From positions 7,394-71,393 of the forward strand of contig CAJMPY010000015.1 of NCBI GenBank assembly GCA_905215385.1: a DNA stretch of 64,000 bases. Direction: 5' to 3'. A program made the translations under genes and the position numbers. Source of the stretch: an uncultured bacterium. GTDB taxonomy: Bacteria; Actinomycetota; Coriobacteriia; Coriobacteriales; Coriobacteriaceae. Shown here in pieces: positions 35,467 to 44,676 of the stretch (its first letter is position 1; each line of letters opens with the position of its first letter). The notes under the pieces were generated by a model that did not search any database, was not told the origin of the DNA, and saw only the letters and a list, made by a program, of their open reading frames with translations.

Positions 35467-37035
35467 ATGGACGACGCGAGCGATCGCGCAATCGAAGAGG
35501 ATATGCTCGATCAGTTCAACTATTTTGATGATGAGGACGAGGAATTGATCGATCGTCGCGAGCCGGCGGCGCTCGATGCTTTCGACCTTGTTGATGAAGG
35601 GCCCGACGAGGACGAGGTCGAATCGACGGAACCCCCACAGCCTTCGCCCCATGATTCGTTGCTCTCAAGAGTCCCTCTGCACCACGGTGTTCGTGCCGGC
35701 GCCCTCCATATGAAAACCGACTGGTGCCAGATCGTGACGGCAGGCGGTGAGCTTGCCGTCGATGCGCCGCTCACCGATAAATCATCCATCATTTGCCGCA
35801 CCGGTATGCTTATGCTCGCGAGCGGAACGGGTGCCTGGCGTGTACGCGATACCATGAATCGCGTCGCCGCTGTACTCGGTGTCACCATCCACGTTGACTT
35901 AAGTCTCCTGTCGTTTGAGTGTACTTGTATCGAAGATGGTCACTGCTTTAACGAGGTCGTCAGCCTACCCACAACGGGGGTCAATACTCATCGCATATGG
36001 ATGATGGAGAGCTTCTTAAAGGAAATCGAGGTTTACGGGCGCCGGTTTACCGTGCATGAGTACCACGAGATGCTCAAGACCGTTGAGAGTTCAAAACCCG
36101 ATTACACTTCCTGGCAACAGGGCATTGCGGCGGCCTGTGCTTGCGGCGCCTTTGTCTTTTTGCTCGGCGGCGGCCCTATCGAGATGACCTGTGCATTTGT
36201 GGGCGCTGGTGTCGGCAACTTTGCGCGCTCCCATATTCTCAAGCAGGGCCTTGGCCAGTTTAGCGCGCTGACGATCGGCGTTGCACTCGCTTGCGTCTCG
36301 TATCTGCTGGCATTGCTTGGCCTTGGCCAGGTCATACCGGGGGCAATGTCGCACCAAGAAGGCTATATCGGCGCCATGCTCTTTGTGATCCCCGGCTTTC
36401 CTCTCATTACGGCAGGCCTTGACATCGCTAAGCTTGACATGCGAAGCGGCATTGAGCGTCTTTCGTATGCTGTGTCGATTATTGTGATGGCGACCCTCGT
36501 AGGCTGGATGGTTGCCGAGTGTGTGGGGCTGGCGCCGGATGATTTTGCCCCGCTCGGCCTCTCACCGTTGGCTCTTACACTCTTGCGTATTGTGATGAGC
36601 TTTGTCGGAGTATTTGGCTTCTCGGTTATGTTCAACAGTCCGGTAAAGATGGCAGCGGCGGCAGGGCTCATCGGCGCCATGTCTAATACCTTGCGCCTTA
36701 CGCTCGTTGATGCGCCGACGCTGTTTCCCTTCCTGGGTCTGAGCGTGGGTATGCCTCCCGAGGCAGCAGCGTTTATCGGCGCGCTGGTATCGGGACTGCT
36801 CGCGAGCTTAGCCGAAATCAAGCTCACCTACCCACGCATCGCCCTCACGGTGCCGTCGATTGTCATTATGGTGCCGGGCTTGTATCTGTATCGCTCGATG
36901 TATTACATGTGCACCTTCGACACGGTCAATATGCTCGGCTGGTTTGTGCGTGCAGTGCTCATCGTGGCGTTTCTGCCCGTTGGCCTGGGCGTGGCGCGCA
37001 CGCTCACCGACCCTCGCTGGCGCCACACCAGCTAA
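35467..37035 (+). CDS. Threonine/serine exporter family protein (ThrE-like, DUF1212/DUF3815)
   Basis: The 522-residue product has an acidic N-terminus of ~80 residues. It is followed by the soluble DUF1212 domain (TDWCQIVTAGGELAVDAPLT, CRTGMLMLASGTGAWRVRDT, HEYHEMLKTVE). About ten hydrophobic segments then cover the remaining DUF1212 and DUF3815 regions, including EGYIGAMLFVIPGFPLITAG and PSIVIMVPGLYLYRSMYYM. In Corynebacterium ThrE exports threonine and serine; here both halves are in one chain as in that protein. Substrate is inferred from family only. AAGGGAG precedes the ATG. Confidence 0.87.
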   Translation: MDDASDRAIEEDMLDQFNYFDDEDEELIDRREPAALDAFDLVDEGPDEDEVESTEPPQPSPHDSLLSRVPLHHGVRAGALHMKTDWCQIVTAGGELAVDAPLTDKSSIICRTGMLMLASGTGAWRVRDTMNRVAAVLGVTIHVDLSLLSFECTCIEDGHCFNEVVSLPTTGVNTHRIWMMESFLKEIEVYGRRFTVHEYHEMLKTVESSKPDYTSWQQGIAAACACGAFVFLLGGGPIEMTCAFVGAGVGNFARSHILKQGLGQFSALTIGVALACVSYLLALLGLGQVIPGAMSHQEGYIGAMLFVIPGFPLITAGLDIAKLDMRSGIERLSYAVSIIVMATLVGWMVAECVGLAPDDFAPLGLSPLALTLLRIVMSFVGVFGFSVMFNSPVKMAAAAGLIGAMSNTLRLTLVDAPTLFPFLGLSVGMPPEAAAFIGALVSGLLASLAEIKLTYPRIALTVPSIVIMVPGLYLYRSMYYMCTFDTVNMLGWFVRAVLIVAFLPVGLGVARTLTDPRWRHTS

Positions 37036-37067
37036 TTGGCGCAAGTGAAACTGATCCGCATAACATG

Positions 37068-37129
37068 AACGTGGATAATCTCCCGTTTTTGGCCTGTTTA
37101 CGGGCTCAAAACGGGAGATTATCCACGTT
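37068..37129. repeat. Perfect 22-bp inverted repeat between ThrE-like gene and clpC
   Basis: Arms at 37068-37089 and 37108-37129 are exact complements (starting AACGTGGATAATCTCCCG) with an 18-base spacer. There is no T tract on the far side beyond the arm itself. Shape and size suit a REP-type dispersed element or an unusual terminator. Confidence 0.75.
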
Positions 37130-37269
37130 CGTGGAATGGGTGTCCGAAAATCCACGCTCGTTGGGCCGATGCAGACGCACCTGGCGATTCCTTTTTTGTA
37201 GACGTTGTCACGCGGCTACGGGCGGGAAAGGTCCCAACGGTTAACATATACTCCATATGGGTAAAGAGA

Positions 37270-37304
37270 CCAAAGCGCTGCCGCGGGGCGGCGCTTTGCG
37301 TTTG
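37270..37304 (+). terminator. Attenuator-like hairpin in the clpC leader
   Basis: AAAGCGCTGCCG pairs with CGGCGCTTT (two-base bulge) and is followed by GCGTTTG. It lies ~30 bases before the clpC start, so it may modulate read-through into clpC. Confidence 0.4.
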
Positions 37305-37334
37305 AAAAAACTAGCTCGTCTAAGAGGAACTAGC

Positions 37335-39977
37335 ATGTTAGACCGTTTTACCGATCGCGCGCGCAAGGTCATGTCCATGGCCAAGCATGAGGCGCTCGAT
37401 CTTCATTCAAATAAGGTGGGAACCGAGCATCTGCTGCTCGCGCTCGCCAAGGAGGACGAGGGCATCGCCGCCGAGGCGCTGCGCTCGCTCGACATCTCCT
37501 ACGACGACATCATGGACACGCTCAAGGAGGTCCAGACCACCGTTCCCGAGCCCAGCGAGGAGACCGAGGCCGCCAAGCTCGCCTTTACGCCACTCGTCAT
37601 CAGCGTGATGGAGCGCTCCTTCCGCGTGGCGCGCGAGAACAACCAGACCTATGTGTCGACCGAGCACCTGCTCATCGGTATCGTCGAAGAGGGCAACGGC
37701 ATGGCCATGGACATCCTCATGCGCCTGGGTGTGTCGTCCGCTTCCATTAAAAAAGCCATCGAAAAGCTTACCGCCAAGGATCAGGACAAGAAGCGTCCGC
37801 TCGCCGGCGCCGGTGCCGGGCGTCCCGGTGCGGGCCTGCCGTTCTTTAGCGGCTCGGACGCCTCGCAGCAAAAGGGGAGCGGCACCGACACGCTCAAGCA
37901 GTTCGCCACCAACCTTACGCAGAAGGCACGCGACGGTAAGCTCGACCCCGTGATCGGTCGCGAAAAGGAAGTCCAGCGCATGATGGAGATCCTTTCGCGC
38001 CGCACCAAGAACAACCCGCTTATCTTGGGTGACCCCGGCGTGGGCAAGACGGCCATCGTCGAGGGCCTGGCACAGCAGATCGCTGCCGGCAACGTGCCCG
38101 AGAACCTTATGAACCAGAACATCTGGACGCTCGATCTGCCGGGTCTTGTCGCGGGCGCCAAGTATCGCGGTGAGTTCGAGGAGCGCCTCAAGAACGTGAT
38201 CCAGGAGGCAACCGAAGCCGACGACGTCATCCTGTTTATCGACGAGATGCACACCATCATCGGTGCCGGTTCTGCCGAGGGATCCATCGATGCAAGCTCC
38301 ATGCTCAAGCCCGTGCTCGCGCGCGGTGCTTTTCAGATCATCGGTGCCACCACGGCCGAGGAGTTCCGTAAGTACCTCACCAAGGATCCGGCCTTTGAGC
38401 GTCGCTTCCAGACCATCGATGTCGAGGAGCCGAGCGTCGAGGACACGGTCAAGATCCTGAGCGCGCTCAAGCCGCGCTACGAGGAGCACCACCATGTGCG
38501 TTACACACAGGGTGCTATCGAGGCCGCCGCGAACCTCTCCAACCGCTACATTCAGGACCGCTTCCTGCCCGATAAGGCCATCGACCTCATCGACGAGGCC
38601 GGTGCCCGCGCCCGCATTGCCGCCAACCGCGCGCCCGAGCCGGTGCGCGAGGCCGAACATCGCATCGAGGAGCTCAAGGCTGCCGCACAGGAGGCCACCG
38701 AGAGCGACGACATGAACAAGGCCGCCGAGATCACCGAGCAGCAGAAAGCCGCCGAGATTGAGCTCGCCGAGGCCAAGGCTGCCTGGACGGCCGAGCTCGA
38801 CGCCAGTCCGCTCACCATCGATGTCTCCCAGATTGCCGACATCGTGTCCGTGACCTCGGGCGTGCCGGTGTCCTCGCTCACCGAGAGTGAGAGTCGCCGC
38901 CTGCTGCAGACCGAAAGCGTGCTCAAGACCCGCATTATCGGCCAGGACGAGGCCGTCGAGGCCGTCGCCAAGGCCGTGCGCCGCAGCCGCTCGCCGCTCA
39001 AGGACCCGCGTCGTCCCGGCGGCAGCTTTATCTTCCTGGGTCCCACCGGCACGGGCAAGACCGAGCTCGCCAAGACGCTCGCCGAGTATCTCTTTGGCAG
39101 CAAAGACGCGCTCATCAGCTTCGACATGTCCGAGTTCGGTAGCGAGTTCGAGGTCTCCAAGCTCATCGGTAGCCCTCCGGGCTACGTCGGTCACGACGAG
39201 GGCGGCCAGCTCACCAAGGCCGTTCGTCGCCACCCGTACTCGGTCGTGCTGTTCGACGAGATCGAGAAGGCGCACCCCGATATCTTCAACATCTTGCTGC
39301 AGGTGCTGGAGGAGGGCCGCCTGACCGATAGCCAGGGCAAGACGGTCGACTTCCGCAACACCGTGATCATCATGACGTCCAATGTGGGCGCCCGCGAGAT
39401 TGCGCAGGATGCGAGCGTGGGCTTTGGCACCACCGGCGAGCAGGGTCTCACGTCGAGTGAGATCCGTGGTCGCGCGATGGGCGAGCTCAAGCGCCTGTTC
39501 CGCCCCGAGCTGCTCAACCGTATCGACGACATCGTGGTGTTCCAGAAGCTCTCGGGCGAGAATCTCACCAAGATCGCGCACCTGCTGGTGGACGACCTGC
39601 GCCAGCGTCTGATTGCCAACGGCATGAACATCAAGCTCACCGATGCGGCCTATGACAAGATCGTGGCCGAGGGCACCGACCTCACCAACGGTGCGCGTCC
39701 GCTGCGCCGTGCTATTCAAAAGCTCATCGAGGACCCGCTGTCCGAGGAGCTGCTGGCCGGCGAGTGGGGCGAGGGCGATACCGTCCTGTGCGACGTGGCC
39801 GATGGCAAGTTTGTCTTTAGCCACGGCACGGGCGAGATCCCGGCACCGCGTCCGGCGGGCACGCTCGGTGGTGATACCGCCCCGGCGGCACCGCGCACTG
39901 GCAACGCCGCGCCCGTGAGCGGCGGCGTGACCTCGGGCCCCGGCGGCATGATGCAAGCCGGTTCCGGCGCGCTGTAG
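37335..39977 (+). CDS. clpC: ATP-dependent Clp protease ATP-binding subunit, ClpC type
   Basis: The start at 37335 ([20 protein letters not shown]) follows AAGAGGAAC; the open frame before it is non-coding leader. The 880-residue AAA+ unfoldase has two N-terminal Clp repeats (residues 1-150), then AAA domain 1 with Walker A GDPGVGKT at 232-239 and Walker [12 protein letters not shown] short middle domain with UVR-like character follows ([20 protein letters not shown]). AAA domain 2 has Walker A GPTGTGKT at 569-576. The short middle domain favours ClpC over ClpB. A Gly/Pro/Ala tail ends the protein. No ctsR or mcsAB genes are adjacent, so the usual Bacillus control is not seen. Confidence 0.9.
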   Translation: MLDRFTDRARKVMSMAKHEALDLHSNKVGTEHLLLALAKEDEGIAAEALRSLDISYDDIMDTLKEVQTTVPEPSEETEAAKLAFTPLVISVMERSFRVARENNQTYVSTEHLLIGIVEEGNGMAMDILMRLGVSSASIKKAIEKLTAKDQDKKRPLAGAGAGRPGAGLPFFSGSDASQQKGSGTDTLKQFATNLTQKARDGKLDPVIGREKEVQRMMEILSRRTKNNPLILGDPGVGKTAIVEGLAQQIAAGNVPENLMNQNIWTLDLPGLVAGAKYRGEFEERLKNVIQEATEADDVILFIDEMHTIIGAGSAEGSIDASSMLKPVLARGAFQIIGATTAEEFRKYLTKDPAFERRFQTIDVEEPSVEDTVKILSALKPRYEEHHHVRYTQGAIEAAANLSNRYIQDRFLPDKAIDLIDEAGARARIAANRAPEPVREAEHRIEELKAAAQEATESDDMNKAAEITEQQKAAEIELAEAKAAWTAELDASPLTIDVSQIADIVSVTSGVPVSSLTESESRRLLQTESVLKTRIIGQDEAVEAVAKAVRRSRSPLKDPRRPGGSFIFLGPTGTGKTELAKTLAEYLFGSKDALISFDMSEFGSEFEVSKLIGSPPGYVGHDEGGQLTKAVRRHPYSVVLFDEIEKAHPDIFNILLQVLEEGRLTDSQGKTVDFRNTVIIMTSNVGAREIAQDASVGFGTTGEQGLTSSEIRGRAMGELKRLFRPELLNRIDDIVVFQKLSGENLTKIAHLLVDDLRQRLIANGMNIKLTDAAYDKIVAEGTDLTNGARPLRRAIQKLIEDPLSEELLAGEWGEGDTVLCDVADGKFVFSHGTGEIPAPRPAGTLGGDTAPAAPRTGNAAPVSGGVTSGPGGMMQAGSGAL

Positions 39978-40001
39978 GGCGTAACAAAACCTTGTGTCCA
40001 C

Positions 40002-40030
40002 GAGGGCGTTCCAAAGGAGCGCCCTTTTTC
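40002..40030 (+). terminator. Terminator after clpC
   Basis: AGGGCGTTCC and GGAGCGCCCT pair with one G-U around AAA and are followed by TTTTTC. The remaining ~270 bases to pepD contain no gene or recognisable element beyond an AT-rich promoter-like stretch. Confidence 0.8.
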
Positions 40031-40302
40031 TGTTGGAAAGCCTCCTTCGTTCAAAGTAGATCTCATTAAACATGTCAATGGCGTATGCATAAACGTTGAT
40101 CAAGCGTTGAGGTTGGTTGAAGGGTCCAACGTCCCTTCGGCGCGGCCCGTCTAACCTGCTTTATCTTAATAAAGTGGCGTCTCCCCACCGTTAGCCGATG
40201 ATGCGAGGGCGCTCGGCGTTTTCGACTGGTTTATGCACGCAAAGTCTGGGAATATACAAGGCGCATGTCTTACTGTCTAACCAGTTGCGCCAAGGAGGCA
40301 CC

Positions 40303-41760
40303 ATGGATTACAAGATCACCGGCTACGAGCCCGCCCAGCTGTTCCATTTCTTTGAGGAGGTCAGCGCGGTCCCCCGTGGGTCTGGCAACGAGAAGGGCAT
40401 CAGCGATTTCCTGGTTGCGTTTGCCAAGGAGCGCGGCCTCGATGTGTACCAGGACGAGGTCTACAACGTCATCATTCGCAAGCCCGCTTCTGCCGGCGCC
40501 GAGAATGCCCCGACTGTGATGCTGCAGGGCCACATCGATATGGTGTGCGACAAGTTGGGCTCTGTTGAGCACGACTTTACGACCGACGGTATCGACCTGG
40601 TCGTGAAGGACGGCGTCCTCACCGCTAACGGCACCACCCTGGGCGCCGACAACGGTATTGCTGTCGCTCTGATGCTTACTGTGCTCAACGACGATTCGAT
40701 CGTTCACCCCGCCCTCGAGTGCGTATTCACCACCGACGAGGAGACTGGCCTGGTCGGCGCCGAGACGCTCGACAAGTCCCAGATTAGCGCCCGCACCATG
40801 ATTAACCTTGACTCCGAGGAAGAGGGCGTTGCCACCGTCAGCTGCGCCGGCGGCGTCGTCGTTACCTACACCTGCCCCATCGTGCGCGAGCACAAGACCG
40901 GTAGCACCCTCACGCTCGACATCTCCGGCCTGCTGGGCGGCCACTCCGGCAGCGATATCCACCTGGAGCGCGGCAACGGCAACCTCATCATGGCCCGCAT
41001 CATCGACCGCCTGATGGTTGCCGGCGAGCCCGCCATCGTGAGCTTTAACGGCGGCACCAAGGACAACGCCATCAACCGTGAGTGCAAGGCTGTTCTGGTC
41101 TATGCCGACCACGCTGCCGCCGAGGCCGCGGCGCAGGTCGCCAAGGGCATCATCGCCGACGTCACTGCCGAGCTCGAGGTCTTCGACCCCGGCTTTACCT
41201 GCACCGTCGAGATTGCCGACGACGCCGAGGTCGAGGCCATGGACCAGAAGTCCGCGCTTGCCCTCATCCGCGCCCTGCGTCTTGCCCCTAACGGCGTGAT
41301 TCGCCGCAACGTCGCCACCGACGGCTCCGTCGAGGTTTCCTCCAACATCGGCGTGGTCGCCACTTCCGACGACCAGGTCAAGATCATGCTTTCCCCGCGC
41401 TCCTCGATCACCTCGCTGCAGAACGAGTTCAAGGATCGTTTGCAGACGCTTGCCGATGTCCTGGGCTTCGACGCCAAGTTTGAGTTCGAGTATCCCGGCT
41501 GGAGCTATGCCGAGCATTCGCCGGTCCGCGACGTCTTTGTCGAGAGCTATCGCGAGCTCTTTGGCTCCGAGCTGCGCATCGAGTCCATTCATGCCGGCCT
41601 TGAGTGCGGCCTGTTTGCCGAGGCCCTGCACGGCCTGGACGCCATCGCCGTGGGCCCGACGCTCTCCGATGTCCACACCCCGGACGAGAGCATGGAGCTC
41701 GCTTCTGCCGAGCGCTTCTACGAGCTGCTCATCGACGTGCTCAAGCGCCTCGCCGCGTAA
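40303..41760 (+). CDS. pepD: Aminoacyl-histidine dipeptidase (PepD, M20 family)
   Basis: The start at 40303 follows AAGGAGG. The 485-residue metallopeptidase contains FFEEVSAVPRGSGNEKGISD, the zinc-ligand motifs MLQGHIDMVCDK and LGADNGIAVALMLT, the catalytic glutamate in FTTDEETGLVGAE, and GLLGGHSGSDIH in the lid domain. AGLECGLFAEAL near the end is also characteristic. It cleaves Xaa-His and other dipeptides (carnosinase-like) in the cytosol, in keeping with amino-acid fermentation. Confidence 0.94.
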   Translation: MDYKITGYEPAQLFHFFEEVSAVPRGSGNEKGISDFLVAFAKERGLDVYQDEVYNVIIRKPASAGAENAPTVMLQGHIDMVCDKLGSVEHDFTTDGIDLVVKDGVLTANGTTLGADNGIAVALMLTVLNDDSIVHPALECVFTTDEETGLVGAETLDKSQISARTMINLDSEEEGVATVSCAGGVVVTYTCPIVREHKTGSTLTLDISGLLGGHSGSDIHLERGNGNLIMARIIDRLMVAGEPAIVSFNGGTKDNAINRECKAVLVYADHAAAEAAAQVAKGIIADVTAELEVFDPGFTCTVEIADDAEVEAMDQKSALALIRALRLAPNGVIRRNVATDGSVEVSSNIGVVATSDDQVKIMLSPRSSITSLQNEFKDRLQTLADVLGFDAKFEFEYPGWSYAEHSPVRDVFVESYRELFGSELRIESIHAGLECGLFAEALHGLDAIAVGPTLSDVHTPDESMELASAERFYELLIDVLKRLAA

Positions 41761-41815
41761 AGGTTGCGCTAGCAGCAGTCCGAGCCACGTGCTAGCGGAT
41801 TGCAAATGACATTAC

Positions 41816-41863
41816 GAGAGGGGGTACCCGGTCTTTTGCGACAGGTGTCCCCTCTCTTCTTTT
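41816..41863. terminator. Bidirectional terminator between pepD and hipA
   Basis: GAGAGGGG (41816-41823) and CCCCTCTC (41849-41856) flank a 25-base loop, followed by TTCTTTT. It separates two convergent genes. Confidence 0.7.
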
Positions 41864-41887
41864 AAGAAATGGGAAATTGATTGGCGT

Positions 41888-43192
41888 CTAGCCCATATCC
41901 GCCCTGATGAGGTCGAGGGTTCGCTGGCAGTTTTCGCGGACGGGGCCGAGCATATGATCGCGCAGGTCCGCCATGCCGGGCAGGTCGGCGTATTCGTCCA
42001 TGACCTCTTCCATGCAAATGGGTACCTCGTAGGCGAGGTCCATCATGGTCGCAAAGCAAAACTTCTCGGATAGCCCGGCATCGGTGAGCGCCGTCTCCAG
42101 CGCGGGGTCGCCCATACCGTGGTATCGGCGGATAGCACCTGGACCGATGCGCCCCACACGATTTTCGCCGCCAACGCTCATAGCAAGGCGTGCCCGACGT
42201 CGCATGCTCTCATACGCCAAGCCCGATGCGACATCGTACATGGGTGCGAGTGCCGCGTTTGTGCCTTTGCCTAGGATGAGCGAGTAGTTTTTAGCGTGTG
42301 CGTCAGGCGCTCCGATAATGGCGTTATAGAACAACATATAGGTAAAAAGCACAAGATTCATGTGGTGGGGGACTGTGTTAATCAGTCGTTCTTGGATGTC
42401 TCGTGTAGTCGGTCCTCCGTCGGCGGTGTATTTCTGGCTTGGCAATACACCGAGCGCCTGGCAAAAGTCCTCCTGATGCAGCCTTTCGATACTTCCGCTG
42501 TTATTGACCATTCTGTCGTACCGTTCAACGACGAGTGCGGCTTCGTCTTCAAATGTGCAATAGGAGACGTTGGCAGTTGGAATGCCAACACGCCGAGCCG
42601 TTTTCATGCAGACGAATTCGTTTAAGGCCTGATGTTTGAACCCGACGACACCATTTTTGAAGATATGGGTAGTGGGGGATGACCCTAGACATTCGTACCA
42701 TTGGCCATCATGCCAAGCTAGTGCAAATTTGCCTTGGTTGCCGCCCAGGGACCAGCTTTCGTTGGAGCCCATCCATGTCTCTCTTTCGTCATCGCGAATT
42801 GCTTTAAGCTTGTGAGCGATTTGAGAATTGGTAAGCGGGCGGTATGCGGAGACCCTGCCACGGACGGCGTCTAATTGATCGGCTCGACAAAACTGAACGG
42901 CCCCCGCGCAGTCAAGACCGATATGGCACAAGAGGGCGACGGGGTTGTTAGATGCAACATCATGCTCGGTGGCAATGGCGCGACGCTGCTCTTGACTGTC
43001 GGGCAAAAGGCCAAATAGGAACGGGCGGACGATGTTATGGCCATACGTGCGATTGGAAAGCGGCATTGTTAGCGATAGCGGTGCCCCGCGATAGGTTGGG
43101 GCGTATACAAAGCTGCAGAGTCCATGCTCGTCTTGCCGGAGAGTGCCTGCGATTTCGCCACAAATGAGGGTCGCAAGCTCCATTTCTGCCAT
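41888..43192 (-). CDS. hipA: HipA-type serine/threonine kinase toxin
   Basis: The 434-residue product has the HipA organisation. An N-terminal subdomain (LSLTMPLSNRTYGHNIVRPF, LFGLLPDSQEQRR) precedes a Gly-rich loop region (SWSLGGNQGKFALAW). The nucleotide-binding core contains HIFKNGVVGFKHQALNEF and ALVVERYDR. The catalytic motif lies in NAIIGAPDAHAKNYSL, and the metal-binding Asp in APMYDVASGL. HipA kinases inactivate aminoacyl-tRNA synthetases and cause dormancy. Its ATG directly abuts the TAA of hipB, so antitoxin is translated first. Confidence 0.92.
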   Translation of the reverse strand: MAEMELATLICGEIAGTLRQDEHGLCSFVYAPTYRGAPLSLTMPLSNRTYGHNIVRPFLFGLLPDSQEQRRAIATEHDVASNNPVALLCHIGLDCAGAVQFCRADQLDAVRGRVSAYRPLTNSQIAHKLKAIRDDERETWMGSNESWSLGGNQGKFALAWHDGQWYECLGSSPTTHIFKNGVVGFKHQALNEFVCMKTARRVGIPTANVSYCTFEDEAALVVERYDRMVNNSGSIERLHQEDFCQALGVLPSQKYTADGGPTTRDIQERLINTVPHHMNLVLFTYMLFYNAIIGAPDAHAKNYSLILGKGTNAALAPMYDVASGLAYESMRRRARLAMSVGGENRVGRIGPGAIRRYHGMGDPALETALTDAGLSEKFCFATMMDLAYEVPICMEEVMDEYADLPGMADLRDHMLGPVRENCQRTLDLIRADMG

Positions 43193-43624
43193 TTATTTCA
43201 CAACCTTACAGCCAAAGGAGAGGTCTGAAGTGTCGGTAAGGCCTTGCTCGGCTGCGATTTGGGCCAGCAAGGCACCATAGGAAGATGGCGCTCCTTGTCG
43301 AGCGGGTCGTCTGCCTACGCTTGGCTTTGGCAGGGCATTCGAGTTCGCGATAGGGAGGTCCGCTATCGTCGTTGGATGTTCGGAGGGCGATGCGATGGAG
43401 TCGTTATCGCTTTGCGCAAAGAGGCCTATGCCGAGTGCGTTAAAGACAGTCAGCAACTTGTCGAGCCGAATACCCGTGGCGTCTCCTAGCTCGAGCGATG
43501 CGAGCAGGCGCTCCGAAACACCGGCTTTTTTAGCGAGGGCGGCACGGGTGAGACCCTGAGCCTCGCGTGCCTGACGCACATAGATGCCAGCTTGACGCGG
43601 TGTGGTGATGGGAAGGGTATCCAT
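43193..43624 (-). CDS. hipB: HipB-type antitoxin (XRE-family HTH)
   Basis: The 143-residue protein has an N-terminal XRE helix-turn-helix: IYVRQAREAQGLTRAALAKK, then AGVSERLLASLELGD and LDKLLTVFNALGIGLF. A flexible Ser/Pro-rich linker follows, with a C-terminal segment that may thread into HipA. The ATG follows AGGAG. Upstream lies a perfect 16-bp palindromic operator plus a third half-site, fitting autoregulation by HipB or a HipAB complex. Confidence 0.9.
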   Translation of the reverse strand: MDTLPITTPRQAGIYVRQAREAQGLTRAALAKKAGVSERLLASLELGDATGIRLDKLLTVFNALGIGLFAQSDNDSIASPSEHPTTIADLPIANSNALPKPSVGRRPARQGAPSSYGALLAQIAAEQGLTDTSDLSFGCKVVK

Positions 43625-43638
43625 GGCGATCTCCTAAC

Positions 43639-43708
43639 GTGCAGACTTTTGCATATCAGTATGACATGCAAAAGTCTGCACGAAAAGGCATTATGCAAAA
43701 CTCTGCAT
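43639..43708 (-). promoter_or_regulatory. hipBA operator and promoter
   Basis: GTGCAGACTTTTGCAT (43639-43654) and its exact complement (43666-43681) flank an 11-base spacer. On the minus strand the spacer contains the -10-like hexamer CATACT (43658-43663). A third, degenerate half-site (ATGCAAAACTCTGCA) follows at 43693-43707. The operator ends 15 bases before the hipB start, ideal for autorepression. Confidence 0.8.
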
Positions 43709-43748
43709 GAGACCTCTACATTGACGTTGAGCTTATGAGAGGCGTTTT

Positions 43749-44327
43749 TTATATCGCGAGAATCCCCAGATGCTCAAGCAAGATCTTAAGCCCGATGAAG
43801 ATGAGCACGACGCCACCCACGATGGTGGCAGGCTTTTCGTAGCGCGTGCCAAAGGTGTGGCCGATCGCTACGCCAGCGACAGAGAAGATAAACGTTGTGA
43901 CGCCGATAAGCGATACAGCGGGAACGATGTCAACCGAGAGCGCCGCAAATGAGATGCCTACGGCTAGGGCGTCGATTGAGGTGGCGATGGCGAGGATCAG
44001 GTACTCGCCCAGGTCAATCTTTTCGGCATCCTTGCCGTCGCCTTCATCCTCGTCCTCGGTAAAGGCCTCCCACAGCATTTTGCCGCCGATGAAGGCGAGC
44101 AGGATAAAGGCAATCCAATGGTCGATGGGGCCGATGATGCCCATAAACTGGCTGCCAAGCGCCCATCCGATCACGGGCATGCCGGCCTGGAAGCCGCCAA
44201 AGAACAGGCCGAGCACTACGGCGACCTTAAGGTTGATCTTCTTCATGCCAAGGCCCTTGCAGATGGATACGGCAAAGGCGTCCATCGAAAGGCCAATGGC
44301 GAGCAGCACGAGCTCTACGAGTCCCAT
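43749..44327 (-). CDS. mntP: Manganese efflux pump MntP
   Basis: The start at 44327 is preceded by AAGGAGGGAG. The 192-residue protein has six hydrophobic helices arranged as two repeats, each with a conserved acidic motif (LSMDAFAVSICKGLGMK and ATSIDALAVGISFA). An acidic loop (EDEDEGDGKDAEKID) separates the halves. It exports Mn2+. A yybP-ykoY manganese riboswitch with a terminator hairpin precedes it on the minus strand, which makes the function nearly certain. Confidence 0.95.
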   Translation of the reverse strand: MGLVELVLLAIGLSMDAFAVSICKGLGMKKINLKVAVVLGLFFGGFQAGMPVIGWALGSQFMGIIGPIDHWIAFILLAFIGGKMLWEAFTEDEDEGDGKDAEKIDLGEYLILAIATSIDALAVGISFAALSVDIVPAVSLIGVTTFIFSVAGVAIGHTFGTRYEKPATIVGGVVLIFIGLKILLEHLGILAI

Positions 44328-44382
44328 GGTTTGGCTCCCTCCTTGCGGGCGAACCCGCGTGTACTTCTGACAGGGGAGCAAC

Positions 44383-44426
44383 AAAAAAGACCCGTGGCGT
44401 ACGCGCCGCGCGTACAACCACGAGTC
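44383..44426 (-). terminator. Expression-platform terminator of the mntP riboswitch
   Basis: On the minus strand GACTCGTGG pairs with CCACGGGTC; the loop is GC-rich with its own stem, and six T residues follow. Mn2+ binding to the upstream aptamer is expected to prevent this hairpin. Confidence 0.85.
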
Positions 44427-44518
44427 TCGTTCATTAAGGCAAGCCAGACCGTGTCGGCCAGTATGTTGACTTGCCGCGCCACCGGAGGCGAACCCGGTCA
44501 CGCGACTACTCCCTCATT
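44420..44518 (-). promoter_or_regulatory. yybP-ykoY manganese riboswitch
   Basis: Read on the minus strand the conserved elements appear in order: GGGAGTAG near the 5' end, a GC-rich arm (CCGGGTTCGCCTCCGG), then GTCAACATACTGGCC. The ACGGTCTGGC segment and CTTAATGAACGAGACTC follow, leading into the terminator stem. These are the hallmark loops of the Mn2+-sensing yybP-ykoY aptamer. Confidence 0.93.
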
Positions 44519-44676
44519 CATGTGAATCCCGATGCTACCACATGAACAGCTCATTTGGGTTGAGGCTCTCAGCGGTGTTCGCTCATTCTGTAAGCATCGG
44601 ATTTCGCGAGCGCCGCGGGGACAAACCGTGAGAAACTATTTAGCGTTTATGGAGCGTATGCGATGGGAGCGATGCC

